The notes under the pieces are model-generated. The model ran no database searches. It was given only the letters and a program-made list of their open reading frames with translations, and was not told the DNA's origin. Of a stretch of DNA of 64,000 nt, positions 1 through 12,353 are shown in pieces. The DNA is from Stemphylium vesicarium (Eukaryota; Ascomycota; Dothideomycetes; Pleosporales; Pleosporaceae), in assembly GCA_004380135.1 (NCBI GenBank), contig QXCR01000088.1, forward strand, positions 1 through 64,000. Direction: 5' to 3'. The number at the start of each line of letters is the position of its first letter. Positions within the stretch are counted from its first letter, which is position 1. The position numbers and the translations under genes were made by a program.

Positions 1-1673
1 TGTGAAGAGCTCACTCAACGATCTCGAGATTTTAGTGAAAAAAGCCGATAAACATCAGCTCGGGAGAGTGGCTGCTTCTCAAGCCAGTGACTCCTTCAGC
101 GCTCCTTCACGGGCAAGCAGCTCCTTCGGCCAATCAGAGAGCTCCTACTGCCAGTAGGTGGCTCGTGCAGCAGTACTACTGCTACTGATAGTAAGGGCCT
201 CCCTTTTTGTCAGCACAGTCAGTAGTTCACTTTACAAGAGGCAGTACAGTAGCTAACTGAGCCTACCAGTAGCAGTAGTACTGGCTGATGGAGACGCTGG
301 GCTAAACGGCAGTGGCTGGGAAGCACGGCATTAGTGATTGAAGCCATGTGTGTACACTACATGCAGACAGTTTAGCGAAGGAACCATATGTACTCGGATA
401 AACACATGATCTGCATACTGAAGGTTCAGCGAGGCGTCTGAAACAAGACAGCAGCATTCGGAGAAGTGCCGGATCTTCGCACTGTCACCAACGCTGTCGA
501 GGCCGACAGGATGCCGACGGCTTCGCTCACCCATGTGCTGGCGATCGCGTCCGAGTAAACGGTCACACTATCAATCGATGTCGTACGCGGAGCGCAATAA
601 TCAGACCACAGATGGAGGTCTATGCCGTCATCGTGTAGGGGCCTATCATGCGATAGATACGGTCGGAATGGAACCGACTGGCTCGGTATATGAAAGACGC
701 GAGCTAGACGCTGTAACGTTGACATATCGACCACGATCAAGGTTCACACCTACTATATCAGCTGAGTGTCGTCACCGGGTGTGCCTGCCGTGGCCACTGA
801 AACTCACTCCGCAGCAATTCTCCGTGGCCGATCGCAATGTCGATCAGTGACGAGCGCAGGCTCTACCTTCATAGCATTCAGGAACGTGTGGTCACGACCA
901 AATCGATACTAAAAAAACGTCCCGAGGATATGGTTCCCCATGTGGAGTCTTCGGTCCGATCAAGTGATCGGTCGCGCTTGGGCATCATCGGGGAACGGGG
1001 ACAAAGGGGAAGGACAACTATCAGGCCATTGGGTTGTCATCGGGCCGTCGATGGATATGGGCTTTATCGCAGATTCATGGACACGATGCAGATCAGCCGA
1101 CGTAATTTCGCTAGCGTCAACTGGAAATAGTAGAGCCTTGGTGTGGTAGTCTAACGTCTGCCTAACATCGTGGAACAGACGTACTCACTACTGCGCGGCA
1201 AGTTATTGCGTTGGGAGATTAGAGAGCGTATCTAGTAGCTGCTTTCACACATGACGGGAAGCTGTCAGGAAACCCTTACCACCGGGGCATTTTTTAGACT
1301 CGGCCCTTCTCGCGGGTGGCGCAAGAGTATCGCCCCGCTTAGGCGAGCGCGGCTAGAGGTGAGCTAAAATAGGTGCCCCGGATTTACAACCATTCAGATA
1401 CGTCGGACGTTACATCAAGTCACTGAATGGTGGGGATGGAAATTTGTAGCTGTGCCCTGACTAAGGTACAGAGATCAGGACTGCCGACAGCTAAGATTGG
1501 GTTCCGGATTTCGGGACCTTGTAGAGCCCGCTATAGTCACGATGGCTCGTAATGAGCAAGTCTCGCCTACGTGAAGCGAGCGACGAGAATGTGAAGAGGA
1601 ATTTGGCAGTGCGAAAGGAGCGTTTTCTAGACTGGGAATGACAAAGAAGGTTGAATTTCATTATGTACATAGC
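1..1673. other. Gene-poor left edge
   Basis: I see no gene I can defend here. A minus-strand frame running from an ATG near 726 down to 426 encodes about 100 residues with mixed, protein-like composition, but it has no recognisable domain and no splice context. The first 300 bases carry a cluster of short CAGTA/TACTG palindromes, listed separately. Base composition is balanced, so this is not an AT-rich block of the kind left by strong repeat-induced point mutation. Confidence 0.5.
144..284. repeat. Cluster of small CAGTA/TACTG palindromes
   Basis: Three short inverted repeats share one core. CCTACTG-C-CAGTAGG is at 144-158, GCAGTA-C-TACTGC at 170-182, and CCAGTA-7 nt-TACTGG at 266-284. Further CAGTA copies lie between them. 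All arms are perfect. Function is unknown; this could be the edge of a degenerate mobile or subtelomeric element, but no terminal repeats or transposase frame are visible in the window. Confidence 0.5.
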
Positions 1674-2997
1674 TTAATGCTGATCAACGAGGTCTTTCTG
1701 ACTCTCGCTATCGCTCATCCGTGAACCGTTCTCAAAATGCTGTTCGAACTGTCGCGAAACATAGATGTTCTTGCCATAAGCCTCGTCGTCCTTCGACTTG
1801 CGGGATGTCCCATCCATCTCAATTTCTTCATCGACTGTGTTCCTTGTCGTGATCCTGACACCGTTGCCAGTACCCATATTCTTGCTGCTTCCACCGGTTC
1901 CATATCCGTATCGTTTGCTGCCAGCCCGGGATGAAAAGGCCGGGACTATCTTGACGATCAGGGGTTTGAGTGCAGGGAGTGATGCACACACGATGGCTAG
2001 ATTCATTTCGATCGCGGACCAGTAGGCTGTCGGTGCACTGTAGTAGCTGTTGTCGTCTGGGTGTTGGACAAGCACAGTAAGTGCGTGAAGGCGAAGGAAC
2101 GATACCACGCATACGAACCATCCAATGGTGAGGATGCCCATGAGCGCGTACTTCTGGCGCTTCGCGATTTGTAGATGCCAAATCACACGCACAGGAAGGA
2201 AGGCCACAAGGAGATCGGTGACGATGTTAATGCTAGCATTCACATACCAGATGCTATTGGTCTTTCATTAGCAAATTTCGTTCGAGGTGTAGGGTATACC
2301 ACTTACGTTTTGTTCTCGATACATTTCGCAGTTGGCTGCTCAAGAATCTGCCAATACGCATGGATAGGTACGCATGTCCAGATCGACGTGAGGACCGTCG
2401 TGATACCCCAAAGGATGCATACCGCCATAACAATGTGGAGTGGTATGCGCATCTCTCGTACAGTAAATATACGCCCATATTGTAGTAGGATGGACACCTT
2501 AGTGAAGGTAAGGCTGGCGTTGTAGAAGATGATACTCCAGAACAGATACTGTTCAAGGTCAGAAAAGAGGTATGCTACCAGGCCTGTTGGACATCTTACA
2601 TATAATATCTGAACCACCCCTCCCGGAAACTCGATGAATACCGCGTGTTTGCCGTTTCCTGCATCCACCTCTGCAACGAGTCAATGACCGCATCTCTGTC
2701 GTAAATTGAATCTGAGCTTACGTAGAACTTGGAAGACTGCTACGACAATAGATAACACCATAGAACAAACTATGGTATAATCCTAGGATCTGATTAGTAA
2801 CAACCCACTACAAAAGCTCTTTGGTGATTGCTTACCTCCCATCCGAGCTGTCTCCCTATAAATCGAAGACGAGTGAAGATTCGCAAAGAAACAGCAATGA
2901 ATGAGATGACCGTAAATGCAATGACGATTGACTTGGTTAGGGGACCACGGTCTTCTTTGGCCAAGGCAGCGAGTTGTTCGGGGGGTATTGGATCCAT
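1674..2997 (-). CDS. PTH11-like rhodopsin-domain integral membrane protein
   Basis: Four exons fit: 2997-2836, 2782-2722, 2670-2307 and 2253-1674, giving 388 residues. The start is the ATG of MDPIPPEQ. The protein has the fungal rhodopsin-domain layout of seven membrane helices: a first helix followed by LRIFTRLRF, then the conserved W-E-D-Y after splice 1, a helix-rich middle, the motif N-A-S-I-N-I-V-T-D after splice 3, and a hydrophilic Ser/Gly-rich cytoplasmic tail from about residue 290. Members of this family include PTH11-type surface sensors and many of unknown role; no CFEM cysteine domain is present here. All introns have GTAAG-type donors and keep frame, and the two family-defining motifs appear only after splicing. 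Ligand and function cannot be read from sequence. It stands alone in a gene-poor stretch, and a relative lies at the other edge of the window. Confidence 0.85.
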
Positions 2998-5900
2998 GGT
3001 GATTGTCAAGTAGGATGTAAGTGATGGTGTCTCTCTTAGGACATTAATATGCGGAGTTCCGTACGGAGAACCTCTACCCACGCCCCTTTACATATGAAGT
3101 ATATGTTTCTCGAGTGTGGTGGCGGTACATGTGGTAAGAGTGCGTCCCGAGGGTCCTGGTGTAACGAGCTGCGCGAGCTAGCACCTCAGCACGCACTCAA
3201 CCTGAGTTCTAAGTCCTGGGGGGATATACCCGAAACTCTAAACACATGAATGGATGGAACCCTGGAAAATGCGAACTCGACGATCTGGGGAGTCGGCACG
3301 CCTAACGAAAGGCCTAGACTTAGTGCACGCAGTGGCTGTGGCAGGAAGCCAATCAAATAATGTCTGCACGCCCAGGCGCTTGAGAACTCCGAATCTTGCA
3401 AAGTGCAATTGCGCCACGCGGACTACTGAGGCAGGCTTCGGCCGCAGTAGAGCTAGCAGTAATGAGAAGGGTCAGACCATTATGCACGGGTTGCAGAGCT
3501 CACCTGCATAATGTTTGGCGATCCCGCAGCGGACATCGGAAAGACCGTGTCGGTCTTCTCGATACTGAGAGAAACAGGTAAGCTTCAGCCGGTTCGCCGG
3601 CCGACGATCATGCAGGGGATGGTATGTGATGCAGTAGGTTCTGCGTTGCCCGTCAACCTTCTAGTCCATCACCTTACAATTGCTATCCAGCGGAAGCAAT
3701 TCCAAGACAAGCTTAAACCCGAGTGCAGCCACAAAAACTTTCAGATGAATATTATTACTGATCTCTCTAGGATCAAGTGGCAGATGGCACTCCACTACGT
3801 CATAATATGTGTTGCATACTAAGTGTGGCATTCCTGTGGACAAGGTCGGCCTTGCTTTCGCCAGGATAGAAGGATTGTCATGGGAACTGTTGGCAGTCGC
3901 ACTCGATATTTGACGTTGATAGATTTCAAGGAATCGGGCATCCGTGCTTTCCTCAGGAATGGGTATCGTGGTAAGCGGCAGCGGATCAGCGCATGCGAGG
4001 CATCCAGCGAGAATGTACGAAGGCCAGGGTTGGATGGCTGAAGGACTTAGCGGGGCAAGGTTGCGAAGCCTTCAATTGGCGGCTAAACATCGATCTACCT
4101 CCTTACTGGCATTCGAACTCACGGCCTTTGGAGCACCTAGCGCAACGCTAAAGCATAGTGATGGTGAGTTCAAGCTCGATGACATTCTTGCGATGCGATG
4201 CGAGTCAGGCTTGCAGACTGTGTCATCAGTCGTTGTCGTGTAGTCTACCAGCCCCTCAGCTTGCGAATTCGTCCGTCCTATGGAGAAGCCCGGAGTGCCT
4301 GGTAGCGCATCGCAGTCGACTTGAAGGCTCTTGCGCATTCACATGTTGTTTTGTCACCTCGAAATAACATCGCTGTGAACGCCGTCGGCCCCAACGCAAC
4401 CAGCCCGAAGATCGGCGTCCGCGAAACACACTTACAAATTACACGTATCTCGACTCTCGGTCGGACTTGCAATGGTAAGTAGAAACACGTGTTCCGCGTA
4501 GGGATTGCGTGACTGGCTAGTGCGCGCGTGCAGGCATCCTGAGACGATGTCCGAGTGGACCGACGACTGGTTGCGGCTTGATGTGTTGCAATTCTCCAGC
4601 ATTGAAGTTTCCGGGCAGACGAAGAGGCGATCAAATGAACTCGATGACATATCCAATTCTTGCATAGAGTCGAGAAGGATGCAATGTGAAGAAGAGAACG
4701 TTTCACACCAAGCCAACGCCTGAGGTCCATGATCTCAAGTGAATGGCAGGCAAATCAAAGTATTTCCAGGGTAGAAACAACTCACCTAGGCCTGCATCGT
4801 CAGCAGGGTCGGTTAAAAATTCGCGCCACGCCAAGATGGGCCCCCTGAGAGCTTTACGAGATGTGCGAACCATGGTTCTGTCGAGAAAAACGAATGCTGG
4901 CGGCAACTGCATGACTGTCTTGGGTGGTATCTTGGTTTTCATAGCTGTGGCGGCTCCCGGAGTAGCTCGGCTAAGAATCAAAGGTTGCATGAAGACGAGA
5001 ATTTGCAAGCAGGTATATGACACCACAGTTGCTGAGCGGAGTTGCGATGAGGGGCAAGGGTGAAGGAGCTCACTTGCTGCCCAGGCACACAAACGGGTGC
5101 TTGGCACGCTAGCGCCCGAAGGAGCGAAGCGGTTAACCTCGGTAACTCCAAGGTCTTCACACGAACGAGAGAATTGCAGCATTCTCCATTGCATCATTAC
5201 TGTACGCGAAGCCAACAACAGGCTACCTCGGATCTGGCTAAACAAGCGCAGGGCGATTGCAGTATCTTTCGAGTTGAGAGCAATTATGTCTTTTGTCTAC
5301 CACAAAGCATGTGGGAGGTACATGAAAGATTCAACCTCTTGCGGAAAGACTCACGGGACTCATCATTCCATATGATAGTGCTAGCTTTTAGGCTGATATT
5401 CACACAGACGCACAATCGCGGTCGAAACTATCTTGTTCCTTCGCGTTGGATGGCCATGAAAGCTGAAACCACAGATGGCGCCACAGGATAGATCGCCTAA
5501 GCGGGAGACGACGTGATCAATGAGGCGAAGCAGTAGAATGTCCTCATTGGGACAACTGCATACCTAACATCACAGCTGTTATCACGTAGAAGGAAACTGA
5601 AACACGCCTTGTTACGGTCGATGCGAAATTCCGAGTCACTTTGAACGAGATGCTTCGTCTCCATCACGCGTTTTGGCATACGTCATGTCACGTTGGGAAA
5701 CGGCACGATAAATGTTCTCAAATATCTGAAAGACGCCCGGCCCATTCGATGACTCTGTGAGCATGTATGCAATGACACCGGATGTCCTTCGCTACATTCC
5801 TTTGTCAGGCGTGCCGGTGCATCAGCCAGGTGCTCTGGGAGCCGAAAGCTTGCACTATTTCACGTCCGCATATGCTAGCTGTACCCCGGGGGTCTACATA

Positions 5901-8900
5901 TCGCTTCCCCACAACATGGTGTTTGGTAGGATTTAACCGGACCGTTATTTAGTAGCCTTGGGAATTCCTTCACCGCGGGTGAGATCCATCATTGTACCCA
6001 GCAGAAAATCGATATACCGGCGGTCTAGCAAAGTTAGTCTACACCCCGTCGCCTAGGACCAAATGAAGCGATGGTGAAGCATTAGGTGGAAGTCTGTCGT
6101 TCCTTTCGAGCTGGGTCTTTTTACCTCATCGGTGTGCGCCATACAGTAGCCTATTTGGGATACGGATCACTACGTCCGTACATGCAATATTGTCACACAA
6201 CTATGCCTCAGGATACCTGTACATTTCCGCAGCACATCTCGCCAAGTCCCGCGCTTTACACTATCTATTCCCGCAGCGGAACTAGTCCACGTTGAAGTCC
6301 GCTCCCCTTGTCATGGGGTGTCCGAATTTCCCGCACCTCTCTCCAGTATTTTATCGTGGTTTTTATTGTCGCTACGAAGAAAATCCCCGTCTTTCTACCC
6401 CCATACATCGCTTTTCCAACGGCAGCTATGTAGTGGTGATCGCGCCTATATTCTATCAGCCGGTGGACTTCTGGCTGTAAGGTAGTGCGAACTCAATTCC
6501 CTAACTAAAACGGCAAAATTGCTACAGCTGGCTACTAAATTACCGGGTCAGGTTTTTGATCTCGCGGCTTTCTGCTGGGCTAGTTCGAATCCCATGTCTT
6601 CGTGTGGTCTCGTTGACCAAAGTATACGGCTTCATACGTAAAATTCACCCGGTTCAACCAAAAACGAGCAGCCGTGTTATTTGTTTTGCCTACCCCTTTT
6701 GAGCACTACACAACTTTCCTATCAACCTGCCTTCTCACTTCCTCGCTCTTGATCGCGTTACTATATAGCCCCGCACGCCCTTCATCGCTCGAGGAAGCAG
6801 TTTCCAATATGCCGACATGCGTTGCTTGGACGTTACGATGTCAGCGCAATCACTTAATACAGAAGTACCATGAGCACTAATCCAAGACCTCGACTATGAT
6901 GACGATTGAATGCACGATGTATAACTTTGTGTCGCCTAGTTCGCCACTTTTCGCGTCCGAGAAGACCTCACAGCTTCAGCTCCTAATACTGTCCTCCAGT
7001 ACGCATCGGAACAAGAAAGATACCGCTGATCACCGCCAACACAACAAATTTCCGGTGAAGCTGTTTTTCAATCTCGACACAACTGTTCGAAACTAGTTGT
7101 GATTCTTGAGGGGATGGCTTCTGGTCGGTTTTTAAGGCAGAATATTCGACCGCAGCACGACTCAAAATCTTCACAAATTACATCCCGTCGATTACACGAC
7201 GAACAGTAACACACGGTGCTGAAATAGCGTTCCAGATCCAAGGATGTGACAAAGTCGGCAGTGGCAGGAAAAGATGGTACAGCGAGATATGACTCACTGT
7301 CTTGCCTGAGTAGCTTTTTCCGGTGGACACACTGGTTGCTTTGAAGCTGTTTACTAGTTCGGTGCGACTTGCACAAATCCGCGGAGTGACAACGGCAATT
7401 GTAGATTTAAAAGGCGTTCTACCCACGTAGTATTGCTCGTCCCAGTCCTACAGGTTTGCACTCAAAACGACCAACTCTACAGTCCAAGATGCGAGCAGAT
7501 GAATGATATTTGCACCCAATCGTTGGGTTTACCTTAGCCGGGGGCTTCTTCAGCCAATCGTATTGCTTGAGTGACTCTAACGTTACGTGCACTTATACGA
7601 TGATCCTAGATCCCACCTCCACTATACTACACGATCATGCAATCTGTCCCCGAACTGAGAAGGTGAAAATCGCCTGCCATTGTCACTGCAGTTTAGCCTG
7701 CACATCATAACACACGCACCTTCAAGTACCAAAGGATACCAGGTAACACCTAGCTTTCCAGGAAGTTCCTAAGTCTGCGACCCTTCGTCTTACCTTATAT
7801 GTACCAAGGGCTTTGATGGTTCTTGAAAGTTTGCAAGACACATTAGCTATTGTCTATAGCCCTTGTCAGTGAAGTCTTGTATGGAATTTCCATCAAAACC
7901 ACCGTTTTCACAGCTCATATGCTCGAACTCATCTGGAGCCCTGATCTCTTCACAACGTGAGGCCCATAACCCGTGAACTTGCGCGGACGATCTCTAAACC
8001 GGACGAGCAATCGCGTTAAAGACTCAAAGCAGCGAACTTACGATCCACTCTCTCATGCATAACGGTGCCCACCTCTTGGGCAGCTTTCCAGTCCTTGTCT
8101 AAACATATAATAAGATGACTTCGTCGCTCTCGTCGGGGCAACCCTGAATCACCGCCGCGAAATCCCGAATTGCTAGCGCCCTCAACACCAAGCCGCTACA
8201 AATTCTTCTCACTCACTCACGCCTCGCCTCGCCCAAAAAGCCCGCATCATTTCCAAAAGTCAGCGCCTCACAATCGTACTTTGGCCGAGCGCGAGGCTGC
8301 ACATTTTCAAGCATCGGCGGTACGCCGGTTCAATGATGCGCTGTAAAATCTCCGGGATTGTTGCTAGGAGACGAAGTAAAACCGGAATCCAACCACTTCT
8401 ACACCACTCGGCACCTGCTCCGACCCATATCTTGTACCACCAAGTAAATAGGTAATGTTGGTAGAATGTTGCTGGCCTCCATCTGTCTAACCACCTTATT
8501 AGGACGGGCGCTTAGTGAAAAGAGTAGACCAAGAAAAAAAGTGGCCTGATGGAGTACGAATCAAGACGGAGTGTGCCGGCGATGGTGAAACGACTACACC
8601 AGCAAAAGCCGCCTAGTTTCGTCTACGATTGCCAATTCCTGCCATGCGCTTCGTGAGCGACGCCTACGTTTCCAACCTCTTGTATCTTTTGTGCTGTATG
8701 AGATTATGTTGTGTTGTGGCGCACGCATTGTATTCATCAGAAAGGTGGGTACCTAAGTAAAGTACCCAGGTATCCCCCCAGGATCCCGTCGTCACGCCCT
8801 GCAACCCTTGCGGCCCACGCATGAAACAAAGCGCACCAACCATCTTTCAGCCCTACCCACAGCATAAGGGCGCATTCCTAACGCGCCTGCATCCCTCTGC

Positions 8901-9870
8901 CACGTGTTTGTTGCCTTACCCTACCTTGATCAGGCATGCATTTCTGCCTTGGCCTGGTTGTACCGCGCCAGCGCTTCCTCACCACTGCTTCAGGAACGTG
9001 CTCTAGCAGGCGGCGGTGCGAATCACGACCGGACCCGCGCCGAAAAGCAGGCATCCATTTTTGCCTTGGGCTCCTACTTTTGCTGCGCGCCTGAAGAGAA
9101 AGAAGACGCAGAAGAAGGTTCATCCGGCTGAAATGACGTCGAGCCTTGACCACCTGACGACGAGAGCAGCGCAATCTTGCAATCGAACGCGCTAGAAGGA
9201 ATGGACCATTCGCTGGATTTGCTCCAGGGATTGTGCTGAGTATCTGCAGTCTGACGTCCTCCCTTCCATGGACAACTCCAATCGGAGCATGGAGGGGCCA
9301 GGGCTGGGTTGGTTGGTTATCCTTCACGCTGGTCCGGCTGCGGCACGATCCCACTTGCCTTGTTACGATGTTAAAGAAGCATGATGACCGGGTGTGGCGG
9401 CAGTAAGCAAAGTCAGGCCATGAGCTGTTACGAATACGATAGCAGCGTCGTTTAGTAGCCAAGGAATCTTGCTGTGCCCCCGCGCGCGAGGGCGGGAGAG
9501 AAAGAGCGTCTGAAAGGCGACGGACGTTGCGAGAGGGCAAGGGCTCTGGAGGTGGTAAATTCTACGGCTTCCCAGATGCATATTGACATCACACCTTCCG
9601 CATGCGTCCACAATATCGATACGAGTCTTGTTACAATTGGATGTGCAATGAATGCCACTAATGTTCTCGTGATGCTACTCACTTCCCCAGCTGCGAGATC
9701 CTTGATAGCTATCATGAAGAAGCTCGGGCTACTGCCGGTTTGCTGGCGCTGGCGCGCGGGGGGGCTGAGCCTGCGAGCTTGCGAGCTTGCTTCACTATTC
9801 GCGGCCGCGGTGAGATTGCGATGCTGAAAGAGGGCCAACGGGGTCTGCGCGGGGCCAAAACATAAGGGAA
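2998..9870. other. Long gene-poor stretch
   Basis: Nearly 7 kb without a gene I can name. The best candidate is on the minus strand between about 4980 and 4075. A frame containing PPAFVFLDRTMVRTS could splice at 4787 (GTGAGT) to a Ser-rich frame, which could splice again at 4433 (GTAAGT) to a frame ending at 4072. The reading is plausible in frame but matches no family I know, and the second acceptor is weak. A Cys-rich minus-strand frame at 7068-7376 and an 87-codon minus-strand frame ending at 9452 are similar orphans. Other frames look like chance. No tRNA or clear transposon is visible. Confidence 0.45.
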
Positions 9871-9872
9871 AT

Positions 9873-9880
9873 TATATAAA
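9873..9880 (+). promoter_or_regulatory. TATA box upstream of the DnaJ-like mini-gene
   Basis: TATATAAA lies in an AT-rich pocket about 280 nt before the first ATG of the small zinc-finger gene. It is followed by a C/T-rich stretch (cttcctacgttccttt and similar), as often seen in fungal leaders. Spacing to the true transcription start is unknown, so the assignment is an inference. Confidence 0.45.
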
Positions 9881-10156
9881 ACCCTTGACACGCTTATCCG
9901 GCCTTTTGGTTCCGTAGGTTTCGAAACAAAACGTCCTCATCGTTGCTCATTTGACGACCACTGCTTCCCTAAATCAAGATCATCAATCACGTCTTCATAA
10001 CGTACGCTCCTTCCTTCCTACGTTCCTTTCGAACCTTTCACGGCATCCTTCACAATACTTTCGAGACTCGACCTTCGGACTCTCTTCACAACTGCCAGAC
10101 GTCTTTTGCACCTTGTCACACCCAAGCGGCTACTCGATCGAGACAAATACGCGAAA

Positions 10157-10300
10157 ATGAAAGACTGCCCCGAATGCAGAGGAAACGGCACAGTCAAGTG
10201 CGAGACATGCCACGGCAAAGGCGGCGATTGCTGCAAGCGATCAGGCAAAAAGCAATGCAGCATTTGTGAAGGCACGGGCGCTATTCACTCAGAGCACTGA
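10157..10300 (+). CDS. DnaJ-type cysteine-rich zinc-finger mini-protein
   Basis: An uninterrupted 47-codon frame starts at the ATG at 10157 (context CGAAAATGAAA). An in-frame upstream ATG at 10106 would add 17 residues. The protein is almost wholly a DnaJ cysteine-rich domain. It has three CxxCxGxG repeats, CPECRGNG, CETCHGKG and CSICEGTG, plus a diverged element CCKRSGKK between repeats two and three. In Hsp40 proteins four such repeats bind two zinc ions and help hold substrate; here there is no J domain and no substrate-binding beta domain. It could be a stand-alone thiol or zinc-binding chaperone-like protein, as with plant BSD2-like proteins, but that role is inference. A TATA box and leader-like sequence upstream support expression. 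Confidence 0.65.
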   Translation: MKDCPECRGNGTVKCETCHGKGGDCCKRSGKKQCSICEGTGAIHSEH

Positions 10301-12020
10301 GGCATGAGCTGGATACTCAAACAAAAAAAGAGGTGCGTATATCCGTCGAACAAGGCCGGCCAGCAGCAGCACAGCCACAGGTCCCCGCCCCATACTACGC
10401 ATAGACGTTTCCCAGCTCTCGGCGCTAGCCCGGCCGTCTACGGACCATGATTGACATTGCATCGCGCAGGTCGTCATCAAACCTCCCTTCCCTTTCATTT
10501 CATTAGCGAATTTCATCAAGAACACATTTCATCGTCGCGCGGGCGCAACCACCAAAAAAAAGGGGATATGCCATCAGCGTGAATGTCACCGAGTGGGGGG
10601 AGAAGAGGCTTTGGCGGCTGCTGGAGAGACTATGATACGCAGCGGCAGGATCGTGACACCGAAGCAGGAAGGAGGACATGCACGCAAGGCCAACCACGTG
10701 CATGGGATTATACCCAAGGAGGCAAATTTCCGATTGTTCCGGGAGTTTCAGGTTTCAAGGCGAGGGCGCTGATGTCCCGTTGGTCCGGGAAACATTTCAT
10801 TGGTCCTCGTTCGGGCGTTGATGTTTAGACGGGGATTGATTTACGGGTGATCAATGGTTCAGCTGGAATTCGTGGAATTGACGGTAATCGCGAGGACGGG
10901 GGGTGTGTACGTTGGTGACGTTTGGAGGTCGTCAGGCCCGGAAGAGGGGGGGTCAATCATAGCGTTTGGGCGAACTTAGCGCGACCGCCGTTGCCAATTT
11001 CATTCTCCCGTCCTTTCCGATGACCAGCAAATCCACGAACTGCGCCAGTCCCCATGGCATTAATAGAGGAAGGATTTTTATGGTTTTAGATACCCTTTTA
11101 CCGGTCGTATTAAAAAAGTATAATGTTCTACGAACAAAACATGTCATGAATATATGCAAGGACTGCGGCTTTGCGCGTGCTACGACTTACCAAATGCCGG
11201 TGGGCTTACAGGCTGAACGGCATCTCACAAACGTATAATTATTTCGTCCTCCAAGCACAGACAGCACTCGGCCGAGATGCTCGCACTACGGTTGCGAGAA
11301 CTATGCGACATGCGCCAGAACAAGGCCAGACTCCAAAGCATGAGCGCGCTTGTGAACACGGGATATAAGTCGCTTAGTTGCCCCTTAGTTCAACGTATAT
11401 CTCTCAAGAAAAACGGACGGCAGACCCAAAAAAATCCAGACCACAATTGCGAGGCGAACACACAGGGCAACGCATAGCTCTATGTGCCATCACTAGGGGC
11501 AATCAATGATATTCATGACGGGAATAGGCCCAATATGAGCCAGATACCTAGCAGACATAGGGCGAAAGCAACACAATAACAGCACAGCCACACGACACCC
11601 ACAAACCCACCACGCCACAAGATGCGACATCACCAAACCAAAACCCATCCAAAAACTTAATCTCATCCCCTCAGCCCAGCCAATCCAATGCCAATAAATC
11701 AAGCAAAACAAACAAAGCGAGCATACCGAAGTAACAAGCACCCACCCAGCACATCCGGCAAAGTAGCCCATACCAAGTTTGCAACCGTTGAAACCTTATT
11801 ACTCAAACCTTATCCCACGCTTTCTTTACTTCCCAGCCCGCGTGCCTGCCTGCGTGCCTCGCGCTAACGCTGCAATTAAGTTACTATAGGAGATGCTTTC
11901 CAGCTCGTGCCTAGATAGACTCACGGGGGGCAGGGATCGTGTGGAAAGGGTATGGAAGTTGATCTGGAAAGTCAAAGGTAAGAAAAGGATCTAGACCACA
12001 GTAGAGCGTGGACCTTATTT

Positions 12021-12050
12021 CCTTTCCTTTCCTTTCCTTTCCTTTCCTTT
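12021..12050. repeat. CCTTT pentanucleotide microsatellite
   Basis: Six perfect tandem copies of CCTTT, followed directly by a short CTA/CTAC run to about 12070. It is a pure polypyrimidine tract on the plus strand. Confidence 0.9.
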
Positions 12051-12210
12051 CTACTACTACCACTACTACAATCTCAGGAAGAAGACAGGGGTATCAGACC
12101 ATGACATTACTAGGCCTTGGGGAAAATGTAAGAGGCGGAAGTAAAAGTAAAATAAAAAAAAGTGAAAGTGAAAAGCAAAGGGTAAGAGTAGAAAAAGGAT
12201 CTAGATCTTG

Positions 12211-12243
<33 letters not shown>
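12211..12243. repeat. TAC trinucleotide microsatellite
   Basis: Eleven perfect tandem TAC units. It is preceded by the sequence AAAAGGATCTAGA, which also occurs just before the CCTTT tract at 11983-11995. The two microsatellites therefore sit behind copies of the same flank. Confidence 0.9.
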
Positions 12244-12245
<2 letters not shown>

Positions 12246-12327
12246 ACTATCCTGGTTTTACTCATCAATCGGACTGATGAACTGACTACCTAGCTAAATG
12301 TCTAGGTAGATAAGTGTACACAGAACA

Positions 12328-12353
12328 TCAGGCCACCACATGACGTGGCCTGA
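12328..12353. repeat. Perfect 9-bp inverted repeat
   Basis: TCAGGCCAC at 12328-12336 and its exact complement GTGGCCTGA at 12345-12353 flank an 8-nt spacer. There is no T-run after it and it is not next to a known gene end, so its role is unclear. Confidence 0.6.

Noticed and set aside
4085..4150. tRNA-like B-box (GAGTTCGAATGCC on the minus strand)
   Set aside because: The T stem does not pair and no acceptor or anticodon stem can be drawn; at most a chance match or old relic.
9474..9827. Overlapping frames on both strands near 9.5 kb
   Set aside because: They overlap each other, lack domains, and the minus one needs a non-ATG start for its full length.
11493..11771. Hydrophobic minus-strand frame of 92 codons
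   Set aside because: Hydrophobicity comes from skewed low-complexity sequence; no conserved motif or promoter.
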